Shown piece by piece: positions 10,023 to 22,130 of a stretch of DNA of 64,000 nucleotides. Position numbers and translations under genes: made by a program. Below the pieces are notes generated by a model. The model was not told the DNA's origin. It saw only the letters and a list, made by a program, of their open reading frames with translations, and ran no database searches. The stretch's first letter is position 1; every line of letters starts with the position of its first letter. Source of the stretch: Magicicada septendecula (lineage: Eukaryota; Arthropoda; Insecta; Hemiptera; Cicadidae); NCBI GenBank assembly GCA_034769895.1, contig CM068373.1, forward strand, positions 21,433,967 to 21,497,966. Direction: 5' to 3'.

Positions 10023-10884
10023 TTTAGTCATTGCACATGAACCTGGACAGCTGGATTCCAGGGTGGAAGATGTTGAGGACGTTGTGGTTGCTGAAAGTGG
10101 TCAAGGAGTGGAATCGACAGAAGAGTCAGAAGAGCGGTCTGCAGATGCTGCGCAGGTGAGTATAGTTGTAGGTGTTAGGGAGACTGTAGAGTCTGAAGTT
10201 GCAGATGGACACAGGGATGTCCGGGCTGCGAGTGTTTCTGAGGTTGTGGATGGACAAGGGGATGTCCATGCCGCAAGTGTAGTAGAAGTAGATGAGGTAG
10301 AAGTTGAGGAGAAATTTGGTGGCAGCGTTGTAGAGTTTGTGAGTGAGAGTGAAGTAGTGAGTGAGGATGTGCAGACGCCTTCTGTAAGTAGTGTTGAGGA
10401 TTCCGAGGAACGGGAAGAAGTTTCAGGTGGACCAGGTGAGCAACTAGCGGAGGACGTAGATGTGCAGTGTTCAGATGGTGGTTGTGGAAGTGATGGCGAT
10501 GACGTTGGTGATGAACGTGTTGATGAAAATGAGATCAGAGAAGAGGTTAGTCAAGAAGTTCGTGAAGGAGCTGGCGAGGCGTGTGGTGAAGAAGATGGAT
10601 CAGAGGAGCGACGGGAAGAGGCTGAGGAGGTGCAGTGTCAGGAAGTTGATTTGGATTATGCGGATGAAGAAGGGGAAGTTGTAGAAAAGGAAGAAATTGT
10701 AGCAGAGGAGTTAGACGATGAGCATAATCCAAAGCGGAGTGAAAGTAGTGAGGTAAGTTGCTTTGATGCTGATCCAGAAGAAACCAGTCAGTACAGCTCT
10801 ACACGAGATAATTTCTTAGGGAGTGGTGTCCGAAAGGAGCGAATACCTAAAGTGCGGCATAGAAAGGTAAGAAGCAGAGGTTAA
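9928..10884 (+). CDS. Acidic Val/Glu-rich frame, methionine-free, +1 to gag
   Basis: About 318 open codons in the frame one base ahead of gag, overlapping it by 95 bases. There is no ATG anywhere in the frame, so independent AUG initiation is unlikely. It would be read as a gag extension after a +1 (or -2) shift, or the two frames are one gene broken by a single indel in this copy. The sequence is dominated by Glu, Asp, Val and Ser, with imperfect repeats such as SEVVDGQGDVHAASV. It becomes basic only at the end (RKERIPKVRHRKVRSRG). No known domain was recognised. It is probably intrinsically disordered. It has no aspartic protease DT/SG motif and no RT motifs. Long repetitive GAG/GTG-type codons could in principle make any frame open, but 318 stop-free codons with a coherent composition argue for coding. 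Confidence 0.6.
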   Translation: MQRPQNLFRYLFTSRFVRDPDPVTSPSPVEINLVIAHEPGQLDSRVEDVEDVVVAESGQGVESTEESEERSADAAQVSIVVGVRETVESEVADGHRDVRAASVSEVVDGQGDVHAASVVEVDEVEVEEKFGGSVVEFVSESEVVSEDVQTPSVSSVEDSEEREEVSGGPGEQLAEDVDVQCSDGGCGSDGDDVGDERVDENEIREEVSQEVREGAGEACGEEDGSEERREEAEEVQCQEVDLDYADEEGEVVEKEEIVAEELDDEHNPKRSESSEVSCFDADPEETSQYSSTRDNFLGSGVRKERIPKVRHRKVRSRG

Positions 10885-11803
10885 CGGGTAGCGGGTAGAT
10901 GTTCCCCACATTCCCAGTGGCGGTCATCTATTTCAGGGTTGCGCCCCTGCCCACGCGAGCCTTGGTTTCCTCCATTCTTCCTTATTTCCGGAGGTAGCCA
11001 GGTCCTTACCCTCAGTCCTAGCTATTGCCCTTTAATGATCCTTGCCCCATTTCATCTTCCCAATTTTCCTACCACTCCCCTTAAAAAAAAAAAAAAAAAA
11101 AAACGGAGTTAGAGAGAGACTTAGCTTGTGGTCCTCGAGATCGTCAGTTTCCCCTGTGTTAAAGGTTAGATGGAGTGATGGTGTGCTGTTGCTGATTGTT
11201 AATAGTTGTTGAGGTTGATGTTGTTCATTATAGGGTCCGAGCCATGCCGCATTCCCCGGTTTTCCTGGTGTTATTTTTTGTTGCGAGAGAAAGTTGTGTA
11301 GACGGTGCTGTAGAGAAGTAAAACCCCCTCGAGTTATGGTGTATTTGTTGAGTTGAGATTGGATTAATGTTCGTGTGCCCTAGGTGCGGTCCTCTCTGTC
11401 TGGCTAAGCGGGGCCGTCCGCCCTTGTGTAGGAAAGTGGGCCAGCCATATGGCAAGGTTGGAGATGCCTTGTGGGTGCATGTGGCTGGTCGGTCCGAGAG
11501 ACGGACGGGAGTAGTACGGTCGCTCACATGCCAAGGTGGGAGATGCCTTGTTTGGTCCTAGGACGAGCATGTGAGTGGGACCGGTGGGAGTAATTGGTGG
11601 TCACCAGAGAGGGTGACGTGTTGGGGCGGTCCCGTGGGGTTGGCGTGGCGGAGAGGGTCGCATGGGGATTGGTGGTGTTCCTGAGAGCAAATGCCATCGA
11701 GCCACCTTACCCACGATGACCACCGGATTTTCAGTTGGGAGTACACTGCAGGGTACTTTCCCGAGTTTTGTGGGGCAACCGGGTTGCCCTTTCGGGGTGG
11801 GGG
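10885..11803 (+). other. 3' untranslated interior of the LTR element, ending in a polypurine tract
   Basis: No coding frame is supportable. A run of about 21 A lies at 11083-11103. Two related blocks containing GGCAAGGTTGGAGATGCC and CCAAGGTGGGAGATGCC occur near 11451 and 11531. The region ends with CGGGGTGGGGG (about 11793-11803) immediately before the 3' LTR, which is the expected position of a polypurine tract for plus-strand priming. Confidence 0.7.
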
Positions 11804-14748
11804 TGTGCCGGTTCGAAGCCGGCGCTTACAAAATATAAATTCTAGGAAGTTTTCATGGTTGTAATATGCGTGAGTGAGTCGCGGAGCCAGCCGTTACCAA
11901 ATATTTTAGAACAAGTCAGTTTACGGTAACATAACGTGATACACTCGCGACCTTTGGTCGACGGTATGAGGGGAGCGACGCGGTGTGCGGCTGCGCGCGC
12001 AGCTCGGCCAGTGAGGTGGAAATTGTTCTCTGCCGGATTCAGTCAACGCTCGTCCTTGCTCACAGAGTTCTTCCCCCTTCGTCTCCGCTCTTTGTATTCG
12101 TTTCTGCGCAGTTGAATTTCTCTATAGGATGGAGTAGAGAATAAAACGACTTCCCGGTAAGATGTAATTATTTTCATTAGTTGTGTGGATATTTAATAGC
12201 AAGATTTATGCTATTGTGTGAAGTACGTATTTATGTGTGTGTGCGACCTGACAAATTAATGTAAGAGAAACTCAATTTTTTTTCTGTTGTATGTAACGCC
12301 CTTTGTATAGCCATGCCTTGTTATTTTCTGTTATAATGCGAGAAGTTTCAAGAGTCATTCTCAGAGTAAAAGTGCTTTACATAAAAAAATTAATCACACA
12401 AACTTGGTGTGCAGTCTGGTAGTGATCTGTGTCGGGGCATGTAGCATACTGTCACCGTCTTTGTTAATTATGTTCACAAATAGAGAATGAAGTGTGAGAG
12501 CTTCTGTGTATGAAACTTAATTGAAGGTAAAACATTCTCAATGCTGTGAGTGACTTGCTGTTAAAAATTTTTCTGACTAAATTATGATTACTGCTCTGCA
12601 CGTGGCCGATTTAACCTGCAAAATTTTGTCGAAGCATGTTGACTGAGTACAGTTCACTTTTTATTATGCCACAATTTAATAAGTTCTGTTCATAATGCAA
12701 ATTCACTTATTCCATAGCTGAATGTAGACTATTTAAGCAGGTTGTAAAAACTTTAATTAATTAATTTTGTGCCTTTGGTGAGAGTTAGCTGGCGGCCCGT
12801 TAAGAGGTTAATTACCTTAACTCGGGTGTACATTCTTTTAGACTGTTCTCTAATTTACTTGATTCCTTAGGGTTCTCGCCCTAAGTCGGGTTCCTGGCTG
12901 GCTCTGAGCCGATCACCTGCTCAAGCTGTGAACCATGTCAAGACCGCCTACGAAGAGGGAGATGGAGACGGGATCACCACGTTGCACTCACCAGCACTTA
13001 TGAGGTGACATTTATGCTTTTTCTTTTTTGGGGGCCGAACTGGCAGTGTGCCTGTTTTATGAGAATAACTTAGATGCCTGGGGACCACGTGTCCAGACTC
13101 TATTTGGGAAGTGAACTGTGATCATGACTCTGAACACTTTAACTTAAAATTTCATATACCTTTTATAACTCAGTTAAGTAACACTAAATGCTATGTCTGT
13201 AAGTGCGTGCTGCACTGCGAGAGCGCGCCATAGAGAGATTTTAATCTTGTACCATTTTTATTGTTGCATCTGATTTACTCTTTCAAAATTTAATTATTGC
13301 TCTGTAGTTCTGTTCCGGCTGGAACAGCTGCGTATAAATTTTTAATTTTGACTAGGGATTTCATATTTAAGGGCTGGGGACTTTCCGGGGGTTTTTTTTG
13401 GGGACTTTTCTGGGTTTACAATATGGGACTTAGTTTTCTGACACGCTGGTACAACTTCAGACAGGTTGATTGCCTGTCAACTTTTGTCCACTACATGTGG
13501 GCGCGCTCCCACAGATGCCAGAGCACAACCACCTTATTGTACTCTTTTTCTAATTATTTTATACAGTTATCTGAGGCTAATCGAAATGATTTATTAATGT
13601 TCTTGAAATATTTTAGCCAATTTTGCCCCTTGCACAAGGGCTAAGCTGATTGTTTTCTTAACTGGCAAACACATACATGGGTTGACTTCACACGTAGAGA
13701 AGTTGCTGTTTAATTTTGAATATAAAACTGGTTTTCATCCTTTTCCTTTTGGGTAAATTAAATAGATATACATATTGTCCAAATCTTCTGAAATTGTAAA
13801 GCCTCAATCAATTAATTTCTGTTATTAAAGTACCTCAGGATTTAATTCCTTCTTGGGAATTTTGTGAAGTCAATACTGTCTAGAATTTTATAAACACTGT
13901 CTGGAAGTAGGTGAGGAGTTTGTTAACATTACCTGGTGCTGTGAACGGAACAAAGGTTCACACACTCATCATGGGTCATTAATAGACGGAATGCTAGACA
14001 AATGGGTGGTCCAGTTTCAGTTATGCTTCATGAATTATTCGTCTTTAAAAGGGTTGGAGTTTGGGTTGTCCTACTGAACGGGTTGCTGACGAGCGTATAT
14101 TTTATCACTGCCGGGGCATAAGATGATAGTTGCTTTACCCAGTGGGTGGGTGCGTTACAGGGGCATGCGTGTTGAAAGTAAATGACTGTGAGTTGTGTAC
14201 CTTGTGTTCTGTATGTGTGTTTTATGTGTCTAGCTAGCCACACGACGGGGAGAATTTTACATGTGTTTGTGCATTCTATATTTTATTTATGTATGTACAT
14301 TTAACTTATATGCTGTTATATACACTTGTTCTTATGTAATTCTATTCAATTATATACACTTGTTCTTAGGTAAACTGGAATTATATATGCTAGTTGTGAT
14401 TCAAATTTTTTCTATTATATATATGTATACACATTTAGTTTGTGCACACTTATGTTGATGTACACTTAATTATACATGCTTGCCATGATGTACCTTTTGG
14501 TAGTTTTTATATAGATACATATTTATCTTGTACACAAGTATGAATTCCAGAGATATAATAAATCTGTTATTGTTATATTATGGCTGAGTTCATTGCAAGT
14601 CCCGTCATACTGGACCCAGCATAATTTTGCTTCTCTAGGCTCCTGCCTAGTTCTATATAACTTGTAACCTCTCTTTGAAAGCCAATAAGCAAGGCGATAG
14701 AAATTTAAAAGGAAATAAAATAAATACTCAAAGCATAGAGAGGTTACA
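11804..14748 (+). repeat. 3' LTR (2945 bp)
   Basis: Nearly identical to 5348-8293. Differences noted by eye include one fewer A near 12386, GGCCGA for GGCCGG near 12607, and ACAAG for ACCAG near 14537. It is followed by the target duplicate GATG and the resumed satellite. Confidence 0.93.
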
Positions 14749-16223
14749 GATGTAGTTACATAATGATTCTACACGGTCTTGAGGAGCCGAGCAGGTGCAA
14801 TGACTCATTAGCTACTAAAGACAGTGTACTAAAGTAGCTTACATACTGTTCAACAGTCGGCAGATGGAGTTACATAATGATTCTACACGGTCTTGAGGAG
14901 CCGAGCAGGTGCAATGACTCATTAGCTACTAAAGACAATGTACTAAAGTAGCTTACAGACTGTTCAACAGTCGGCAGGTGTAGTTACATAATGATTCTAC
15001 ACGGTCTTGAGGAGCCGAGCAGGTGCAATGACTCATTAGCTACTAAAGACAGTGTACTAAAGTAGCTTACATACTGTTCAACAGTCGGCAGATGTAGTTA
15101 CATAATGATTCTACACGGTCTTGAGGAGCCGAGCAGGTGCAATGACTCATTAGCTACTAAAGACAATGTACTAAAGTAGCTTACAGACTGTTCAACAGTC
15201 GGCAGATGTAGTTACATAATGATTCTACACGGTCTTGAGGAGCCGAGCAGGTGCAATGACTCATTAGCTACTAAAGACAGTGTACTAAAGTAGCTTACAT
15301 ACTGTTCAACAGTCGGCAGATGTAGTTACATAATGATTCTACATGGTCTTGAGGAGCCGAGCAAGTGCAGTGATTCTGTAGCTACTAAGGCAGTGTACTA
15401 AAGTAGCTTACAGACTGTTCAGCAGTCGGCAGATGTAGTTACATAATGGTTCTACACGGTCTTGAGGAGCCGAGGAGGTGCAGTGACTCTATAGCTACTA
15501 AAGACAATGTACTAAAGTAGCTTACAGACTGTTCAACAGTCGGCAGATGTAGTTACATAATGATTCTACACGGTCTTGAGGAGCCGAGCAGGTGCAATGA
15601 CTCATTAGCTACTAAAGACAGTGTACTAAAGTAGCTTACATACTGTTCAACAGTCAGCAGATGTAGTTACATAATGATTCTACACGGTCTTGAGGAGCCG
15701 AGCTGGTGCAATGACTCATTAGCTACTAAAGACAATGTACTAAAGTAGCTTACAGACTGTTCAACAGTCGGCAGATGTAGTTACATAATGATTCTACACG
15801 GTCTTGAGGAGCCGAGCAGGTGCAATGACTCATTAGCTACTAAAGACAGTGTACTAAAGTAGCTTACATACTGTTCAACAGTCGGCAGATGTAGTTACAT
15901 AATGATTCTACATGGTCTTGAGGAGCCGAGCAAGTGCAGTGATTCTGTAGCTACTAAGGCAGTGTACTAAAGTAGCTTACAGACTGTTCAGCAGTCGGCA
16001 GATGTAGTTACATAATGGTTCTACACGGTCTTGAGGAGCCGAGGAGGTGCAGTGACTCTGTAGTTACTAAAGACAGTGTACTAAAGTAGCTTACAGACTG
16101 TTCGACAGTCGGCAGATCTAGTTACATAATGGTTCTACACGGTCTTGAGAAGCCGAGCAGGTGCAGTGACTCTGTAGCTACTAAGGACTAGTGTACTAAA
16201 GTAGCTTACAGACTGTTCAACAG
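14749..16223. repeat. 114-bp satellite array, right part (about 13 copies), with higher-order structure
   Basis: The same unit as 4539-5347. Variants alternate in pairs (AGACAGTG...CATACTG against AGACAATG...CAGACTG). A distinctive variant (ACATGGTCTTGAGG...CTAAGGCAGTG) recurs at 15341 and 15910, a 569-bp step, that is, a five-unit higher-order repeat. The array ends inside a unit at CAACAG. Confidence 0.95.
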
Positions 16224-16224
16224 C

Positions 16225-16589
16225 ACTTTTAACTTCTCATATTATTCCGGCACGCCGCCAAAATAATGGAAAATTATTATTGAACCCGGGGGGACCTACA
16301 TAAGCAACAGCTGCCGGTTTAAATGAGAGTTGCACTTTGCCAGACTGTGGACTGCAGATCAACTGATTGGAAAAACTAATTACTATACTGTAATATAATT
16401 AGTACAGAACTCTTAATAGTTGACATTATTATTGAGAGTGGGCAAATTTAACTTGATTTATTGTTTGAAAATACCTTGTTGTTTTTACATTGTTATTTTT
16501 GACTAATTAAATCTGCTAATTAGTGACTTCGTTGCTGTTTGTATTTTATTTCCACTGAACAATACGACAATCCGTGACACCGTCGTAAC
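16225..16589 (+). mobile_element. Gypsy-family LTR remnant, plus orientation
   Basis: The right end reads GACACCGTCGTAACA, and the preceding 90 bp (ACTTCGTTGCTGTTTGTATT...CACTG) match the coding-strand 3' end of the LTRs at 55.8 and 58.4 kb. The left side has a CAGCTGCCGG block and a weak TATA-like element but no TGTTACGA start, so it is 5' truncated or diverged. It abuts the satellite. Confidence 0.65.
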
Positions 16590-16639
16590 AATTGATGGCG
16601 ACAATAACAGTAACAATGCAAATGAATTGTTTTTTGATA

Positions 16640-18050
16640 GAAGAATGGGAGGGAAAAGCCAGAGCCTGAGGAAGCAATTGTACTTGCTCTTTATGGAAGA
16701 CTTTGAGTGGTGCTAGATAGTTGAAGATACAATCTGTGCTAGATAGTTACAGAGGTATTTCGTTGCTGTGCACCTCCTACAAGGTTTTTACGTACGTCTT
16801 GAACCAAAGGCTGAGACCCCTCACAGAAAATATAATACTGGAATACCAAGCTGGATTCCGACCTGGAAGGTCTACAATCGACCAACTCTTTTCGGTAAAA
16901 CAGATATTAAGATGCGGATGGGAACGTGATATTGATGTATACCAGATATTTGTGGACTTCAGGCAAGCATATGACTCTATTAATAGAGACAAACTCTACA
17001 CCATAATGCATGAATTTGGGATACCAGGAAAGCTGGTAAGATTAACGCAAGTGACCATGCAGCAGACTGAAGCCCAAGTAAAGGTGGATAGCCAACTAAC
17101 TGAACACATAAATATTACACGAGAACTATAGCAAGGAGGTGGGTTAGCCCCAACACTATTTAATATTGAATTAGAATATGTAATTAGAGGCTTATCAATA
17201 AATAGCTCCAATCTGTTAACAAATAAAACTGTACAGATAGCCGCATATGCAGATGACATTAACATCATATCAAGACGGATCGCGGCAGCTAAAGAAATAT
17301 TTATAGAGCTTAAAAACAAAGCCGAGGAAGTTGGGCTAGCCATAAATACGGATAAAGCAAAAATGCTTATCCAAACAAGAAGGGACCAGGTTCATAACAA
17401 CATTGAGATAGAGGAGGACTGAATTGAAGTGGTGGACAATTTCACGTATCTCGGAGTGAACCTAGCAAAGACTGGATCAGAGGAGCCGGAGATCCAAAGA
17501 CGGACCACCATGGCTAACAAGGCATACTTCGCATTGGTGCCATCGTTTAGGTCTGGGGATGTGCACAGGGAAACAAAAATGAAAATATATAGGACTGTCA
17601 TCAGACCGGTGTTATGCTACGGGTGTGAGGCATGGAAACTCACACAGAAAACAGCCGACATAGTAGGCACCTTTGAAAGGAAAATCCTCAGACGCATTAT
17701 AGGCCCAATAAAAGAAAATGACTCATGGAGACTGAGATACAACAATGAACTGTACCAAATATATAAAGAGATAACAGTCTCAAAATTTATAAGAATACAA
17801 ATACTGCGTTGGGTCGGACATGTTACGAGAATGGAGGATGGCAGGAACCCCAAGAGGGCTTTGCTGAGTACATGGGAGGGAACAAGACCTGAGGCAGACC
17901 AAGGAAGAGGTGGGAAGATGGCGTTGCAGAGGACGCGAGGGACATGGGGATAAGAAACTGGAGGAAGGTTGCAGTGGATAGAGTGGATTGGAGGCGGAGA
18001 TTCACGGAGGCCAGGGCCCGACTTGGGCTGTAGCGCCATAGGAGGAGGAG
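16640..18050 (+). pseudogene. Non-LTR retrotransposon reverse transcriptase (broken)
   Basis: A nearly complete RT domain in one main frame. It has YRGISLL, GFRPGRST, VDFRQAYDS (first catalytic Asp), a GGGLAPTLFN block, then AYADDINII (catalytic YADD), FTYLGV, RPVLCYGCEAW and a WVGH block. The C-terminus WRRRFTEARARLGL ends near 18032 after another frame change. In-frame stops at about 17129 (just before the GGGLAP block) and 17420, plus frameshifts, make it inactive. The endonuclease part is absent (5' truncation). The product would have copied element RNA at a nicked target. The arrangement fits LINE ORF2 proteins, but the clade is not assigned. Confidence 0.85.
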
Positions 18051-18749
18051 ATAGTTGAAAACTCAGGTTGAGCGAAGGAAAATTGGGTCCACTTTAATGT
18101 CAACTACAGATCCTGTAGATGACGTGCTGCTCGTATCCGGAGAAATACGTAAGTCTATTTACTCTGTCCGGTCTGAGGATAGCTTTCGGGTGTGTAGATA
18201 TTTCTCGCGGGCACGGTTGCATAAAACTTCACACTGCGAACCGATACTGTTACTGTTTAGGTCGTATATTGGGCTTACGCTTTTCCAGTTAACTTAAAGT
18301 GTCTATATACTCTGAACGGAATATCTTTTAACGTCACATTAAGCACTCATTTATAGAAGACGTTTAAAGTTGTTGACATCTGTGTTACTCAAGTTACCTA
18401 CATTCGCAATACAAAACGAATATTTCAAATAAAATTGTAAGGCTAAACACTACATTGTAATTGGGCCAATATTGTAGACCCAAAGTTATGAATAACGCAG
18501 AAACATAAATATGAACTCCGTACATATTTACTGCAGTATTTACTGTAGCAACTCACAAAGATTTTCTAACTTGCGTTCGCCGCTAGTAATAGACCAGACG
18601 TCTAGACCAGTTCAGCATTTACTCGTTGTCGATTCCGAAAAAAGAATTATCCGTATGTCAGTGTATTATTTTGAAACTCTCAAGCAAAAGGTTCCCTCCG
18701 ACAGAAAGTTAACAATCAGATTAAGGTAGCAGTCTGGGAACTGGACTTC
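18051..18749. other. Intergenic; dispersed repeat at 18362-18490
   Basis: Only the block shared with 4019-4140 is recognisable. No gene can be supported. Confidence 0.4.
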
Positions 18750-20110
18750 TCAGAGTTTGTATAAAAGCACATCATGCCATACGCTGGCAAAGGCTTTCTC
18801 TAGATTTAAGACACAGCCAACGATCTGTTCTTTCTGACACCCGTCGTCCGTGATGTATTCACCCAGTCTCATCAACTGATAAATGATGGAATGCCCCACG
18901 CGGAAGTCAAACTGTTCGGGGATTAGATCGTTAAATTTTCTTAAATGTACTTGTACACAACGCTCTACGAACCGGTCCAGCAACTTTCACGTAGCGGATA
19001 GAAGACTGATAGGCCGGAGCTTGTCGGCACGGTAAGGTTCCGTACACTGCATTGGGATTACTATGACAGTTGCCTTTTCCTATTTCTTGGGGACGTTGGC
19101 CAGTTTTAGACATGCCTTTGATAGATTAACCAAAAACTGGATTCCAGGCTCCGGAAGAAGGAAAAGAGCGGTAGTCGAAATGCAACCTGGAGCTTTTTTT
19201 GGCTGAAGTTCAGTTCGCCGATCTGTGGCATTTTCTAAAGAGATGGGTTCGAGCTTGGTAGTGACCAACAGAGACAGAAAGTCTTCCACGTCCGACTCGA
19301 TTTCATCGTCGAAGTCGCAGTCCATGGGAGGATTGGGAGCAAAATGTCGCTCAAAACACAAGCCCAAGAACTCGGCCTCCTTCAGGCTACCCAGGGTTTT
19401 CCGAACGGTTCAACATTGGTGGGGGGAGGAGGAGTCGCCTCTGTCCCGTCATCGCGCTAGGTATTCTGTACAGGTGACTTTACTGGTCCACATACCCCGT
19501 TCGAGCCACGGTGAGTTCCCAGCAGCTTTGGCAAAACACCTTCAGACTGCCACGCAGCCTCCGCTGAGCCGGTTATACGCTTCCTTATCGGCCGGATTAC
19601 GAGTCATCTGCCAGCGTTTCAGGAAGTAATTCCTCTCGCGGTCGAGAAGAGTTACTTCCTCAGGAATCCGTTGGTAGTCGGGCGCGAGTCCGGCTTGCAT
19701 ATGTGAAGACATGTCCACCGCTGAGATAATCGCGATATCAAATCGAGCAATAGCTTCGTCGATGAGGCGGACAGTTTTGAATGGGCCAGACGGCGGCAGT
19801 CGACGGAAAAGCGCTGGGCCGTGTAGCTGAGCCAATCTTATCCCGTCCGGTAACGTGCTGCATAGTGACGTGGACCATGATAGGGTTGTTCTCGGATGCA
19901 CCGCTCTGTAAGCTCCAAACACAACGACCAGGCAGGCAATACCCTGCCACGACTGAGAACACCATGACCGGTAACTGCAGGGTCTCGACTGGTCGGGAGT
20001 GGCGTCAGGGCTAGACGGAAAGAATGTTGGTTGCGTTGGATCAACTACCGTTGCCCGGAGAGATTCAACATACCTGAACAAGCACTCCTCCTTCGGAGTA
20101 GTCAATCAAC
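18750..20110 (-). pseudogene. Jockey-like ORF2 fragment (endonuclease end to RT)
   Basis: The minus strand reads, in order, the end of the endonuclease (a LFRYVESLR...PTFFPSSPDATPD segment), the linker with PDYQRIPEEV, then the RT start with RPISLLSA, LIPEQFDFRVGHS and LNLEKAF. Equivalent segments occur in the longer Jockey copy at 38-40 kb (for example DYQRIPEEV). Frames change several times, and the element lacks ORF1, the YADD region and a 3' end. It is a truncated, decayed copy of the same family. Confidence 0.75.
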
Positions 20111-20160
20111 TATTCCAACGCGATTGGTTGTATAGCGTCTGCTCTACTTCCGTAATCTTT

Positions 20161-20396
20161 ACCTTGATAGAACGGTAATATCATCTCAAATGACTAAGCA
20201 TACGCCACGAAACTTGTGCACCTTGATAGAACGGTAATATCATCTCAAATGACTAAGCATACGCCACGAAACTTGTGCACCTTGATAGAACGGTAATATC
20301 ATCTCAAATGACTAAGCATACGCCACGAAACTTGTGCACCTTGATAGAACGGTAATATCATCTCAAATGACTAAGCATACGCCACGAAACTTGTGT
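20161..20396. repeat. 59-bp minisatellite, 4 copies
   Basis: The unit starting ACCTTGATAGAACGG repeats at 20161, 20220, 20279 and 20338, almost without change (GTGCACC becomes GTGTACC at the end). The uniformity points to recent amplification. Confidence 0.95.
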
Positions 20397-22115
20397 ACCT
20401 CTCTCCAGAGTCGTTTCATTCATTGAAATTTTTAGCAACATAACAGTTGCTTGGCATGCGTTAAAGGCTGTCGTGACGTTGTTTTTAAAGAAATCTGTAT
20501 CACTTCTGAGGTTCTGTATCACTTCTGAGGCTCTTTACAACGACTACTACGACGGGCGCAAAAGAGTACTCAAGGTTAATAGTAGTTACGGTAATTGGTA
20601 TTATATTATAGATATAATTGGATATATAAGTCACGCTCACAGAGTAGCACGTATGGAGTAAATACCGTCAGTAAAGTATAATATTACATGCAACGTATTA
20701 TACGAAACTAGTGTGCACAGTGTTTTCATTCTCGCTGGAAGCGTAAACAAACGTTGCACTTGGTCATCATATACTAGCATAAATGTGCTTAAACTGGGTC
20801 ACTATAAGTATGTATTTCCTTAAATGTTTGAAAGTTATAATTTAAATACGTATATTGTTTTCGTTCTTAGTTCAATCCTGATGTGAACAAAACCACGTGG
20901 CTCATCTGAAACGCTGTTGGTCAGGGTCGTTGATATTGTACATGCAGTAATGCGTTACGCGCATGAGCAGAATGTCTGTATAGTCATGTGAGAGTTATCT
21001 TGCCACTTAAATCGGAGCACGTCGTTTTAAGACTTCCTCCTCATCACTGTATTCTGAATCGTATTGAATTAATATGGAGCCAGTTGAAAGGATATGCTGC
21101 CCGTCACAACACAATAATAGTTGCTTGATATAAAACAATTTATTGAGGCGGCGGTAAATGAAACAACGGCGAGCAAGTGGAGTTATTGCATGCAGCATAT
21201 AATCAAGTAAGATGATAAGCTATGGCAACAGGTCCACATTACCGACGTCGTTGTGGACCATGAACAATCTTATCAATAATAACACTGACTAAATTGATGA
21301 TACAAGTTCAGACACAGATTATGGAAGGCATTGAATGAATTACTCTCTGACAGCGACTGATAGTATTCAGTATACTGGTAATTATCACAGCTTCTATTTT
21401 TGTTTTAAGTAAAGTTGCTATTTTGTTTGTTGCGGTATTTAAACGGTTAATAAAAAAAAGCCATTAACTGGTGTTATAAAATGATTCACTATCGGTCTGA
21501 CACTGTCAAACAAATTTTTTTAGTGTGGACAAATTATCACAATTTACATGTATTGATGCAGTATCAGTATTATGTGTAACCTATCTCTACTGCTTTTGTC
21601 AGAGTGACACACCTTTAACTCAAATACCAAATAGCGTTTCAGATGTGCCACGCCTGGTTGTGTTACATCAGAATTAAGATACGGACAGAAACAGTATACA
21701 CACATTTTCTTTTTCCAAGAGCACTAAGCATCGCCAATTAGGTTTTCCATCTTATGGTGAAGAGATAACTTGCCGATCATTTTATCTACAACCTACAAGA
21801 ACTTACGTTTGTATTATGTTTTAAATTTTATATTTAAAATATTTACTAGTAATTTTTAACTTTCCTTACCTGAGTGCATATACGATTACACTGTTTTCAA
21901 CAGTCATATGTTTGTTGGTGTTTCCGCAGAAATTTAGAATCTTGAATAATAAGTGTAAAGATATTTGCTAATAGTATAATATAATATAATATAATATTAT
22001 ATGTAAAACAAATACATTATATATAATTACAAATAATTTGTTATTTAAAGTTCTGAGAGCAAGAAACTTTCTTATGTGATAATGTCTGTCATATTACTTT
22101 AGTTAATAATATTTA
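20397..22115. other. No gene recognised; AT-rich
   Basis: It contains a small duplication of CTGTATCACTTCTGAGG near 20497 and 20514 and an (ATAAT)n tract near 21970-22000. A 63-codon frame on minus (21007-21198) has an acidic EYSDEEE end but no other support. Confidence 0.5.
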
Positions 22116-22130
22116 TTTTCCTGTATTTTA
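22116..22130. repeat. SINE target-site duplication, left
   Basis: TTTTCCTGTATTTTA, repeated exactly at 22422-22436. Confidence 0.95.

Larger units (their letters stand above)
5348..14748 (+). mobile_element. Complete non-autonomous LTR retrotransposon with giant LTRs
   Basis: Two LTRs of 2946 and 2945 bp (TG...CA ends) flank a 3510-bp interior. The 4-bp target duplication GATG lies at 5344-5347 and 14749-14752, within the satellite unit, which proves the insertion event. By eye I counted about nine substitutions and one 1-base indel between the LTRs (roughly 0.3%), so the insertion is young. The interior holds a putative primer-binding site, a gag-like frame, an overlapping acidic frame, a long 3' region and a G-rich polypurine tract. 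No protease, reverse transcriptase, RNase H or integrase is encoded, so movement would depend on enzymes supplied by another element. Confidence 0.93.

Noticed and set aside
11228-11746. Several frames on both strands
   Set aside because: Located in the GC-rich 3' untranslated interior of the LTR element; none shows a protein signature.
4539-16223. CRISPR-like array
   Set aside because: The repeats are contiguous 114-bp satellite units without unique spacers, in a eukaryotic genome.
21007-21198. 63-codon minus frame ending in an acidic EYSDEEE stretch, vaguely like a transposase N-terminus
   Set aside because: Too short and without any catalytic or DNA-binding motif nearby.
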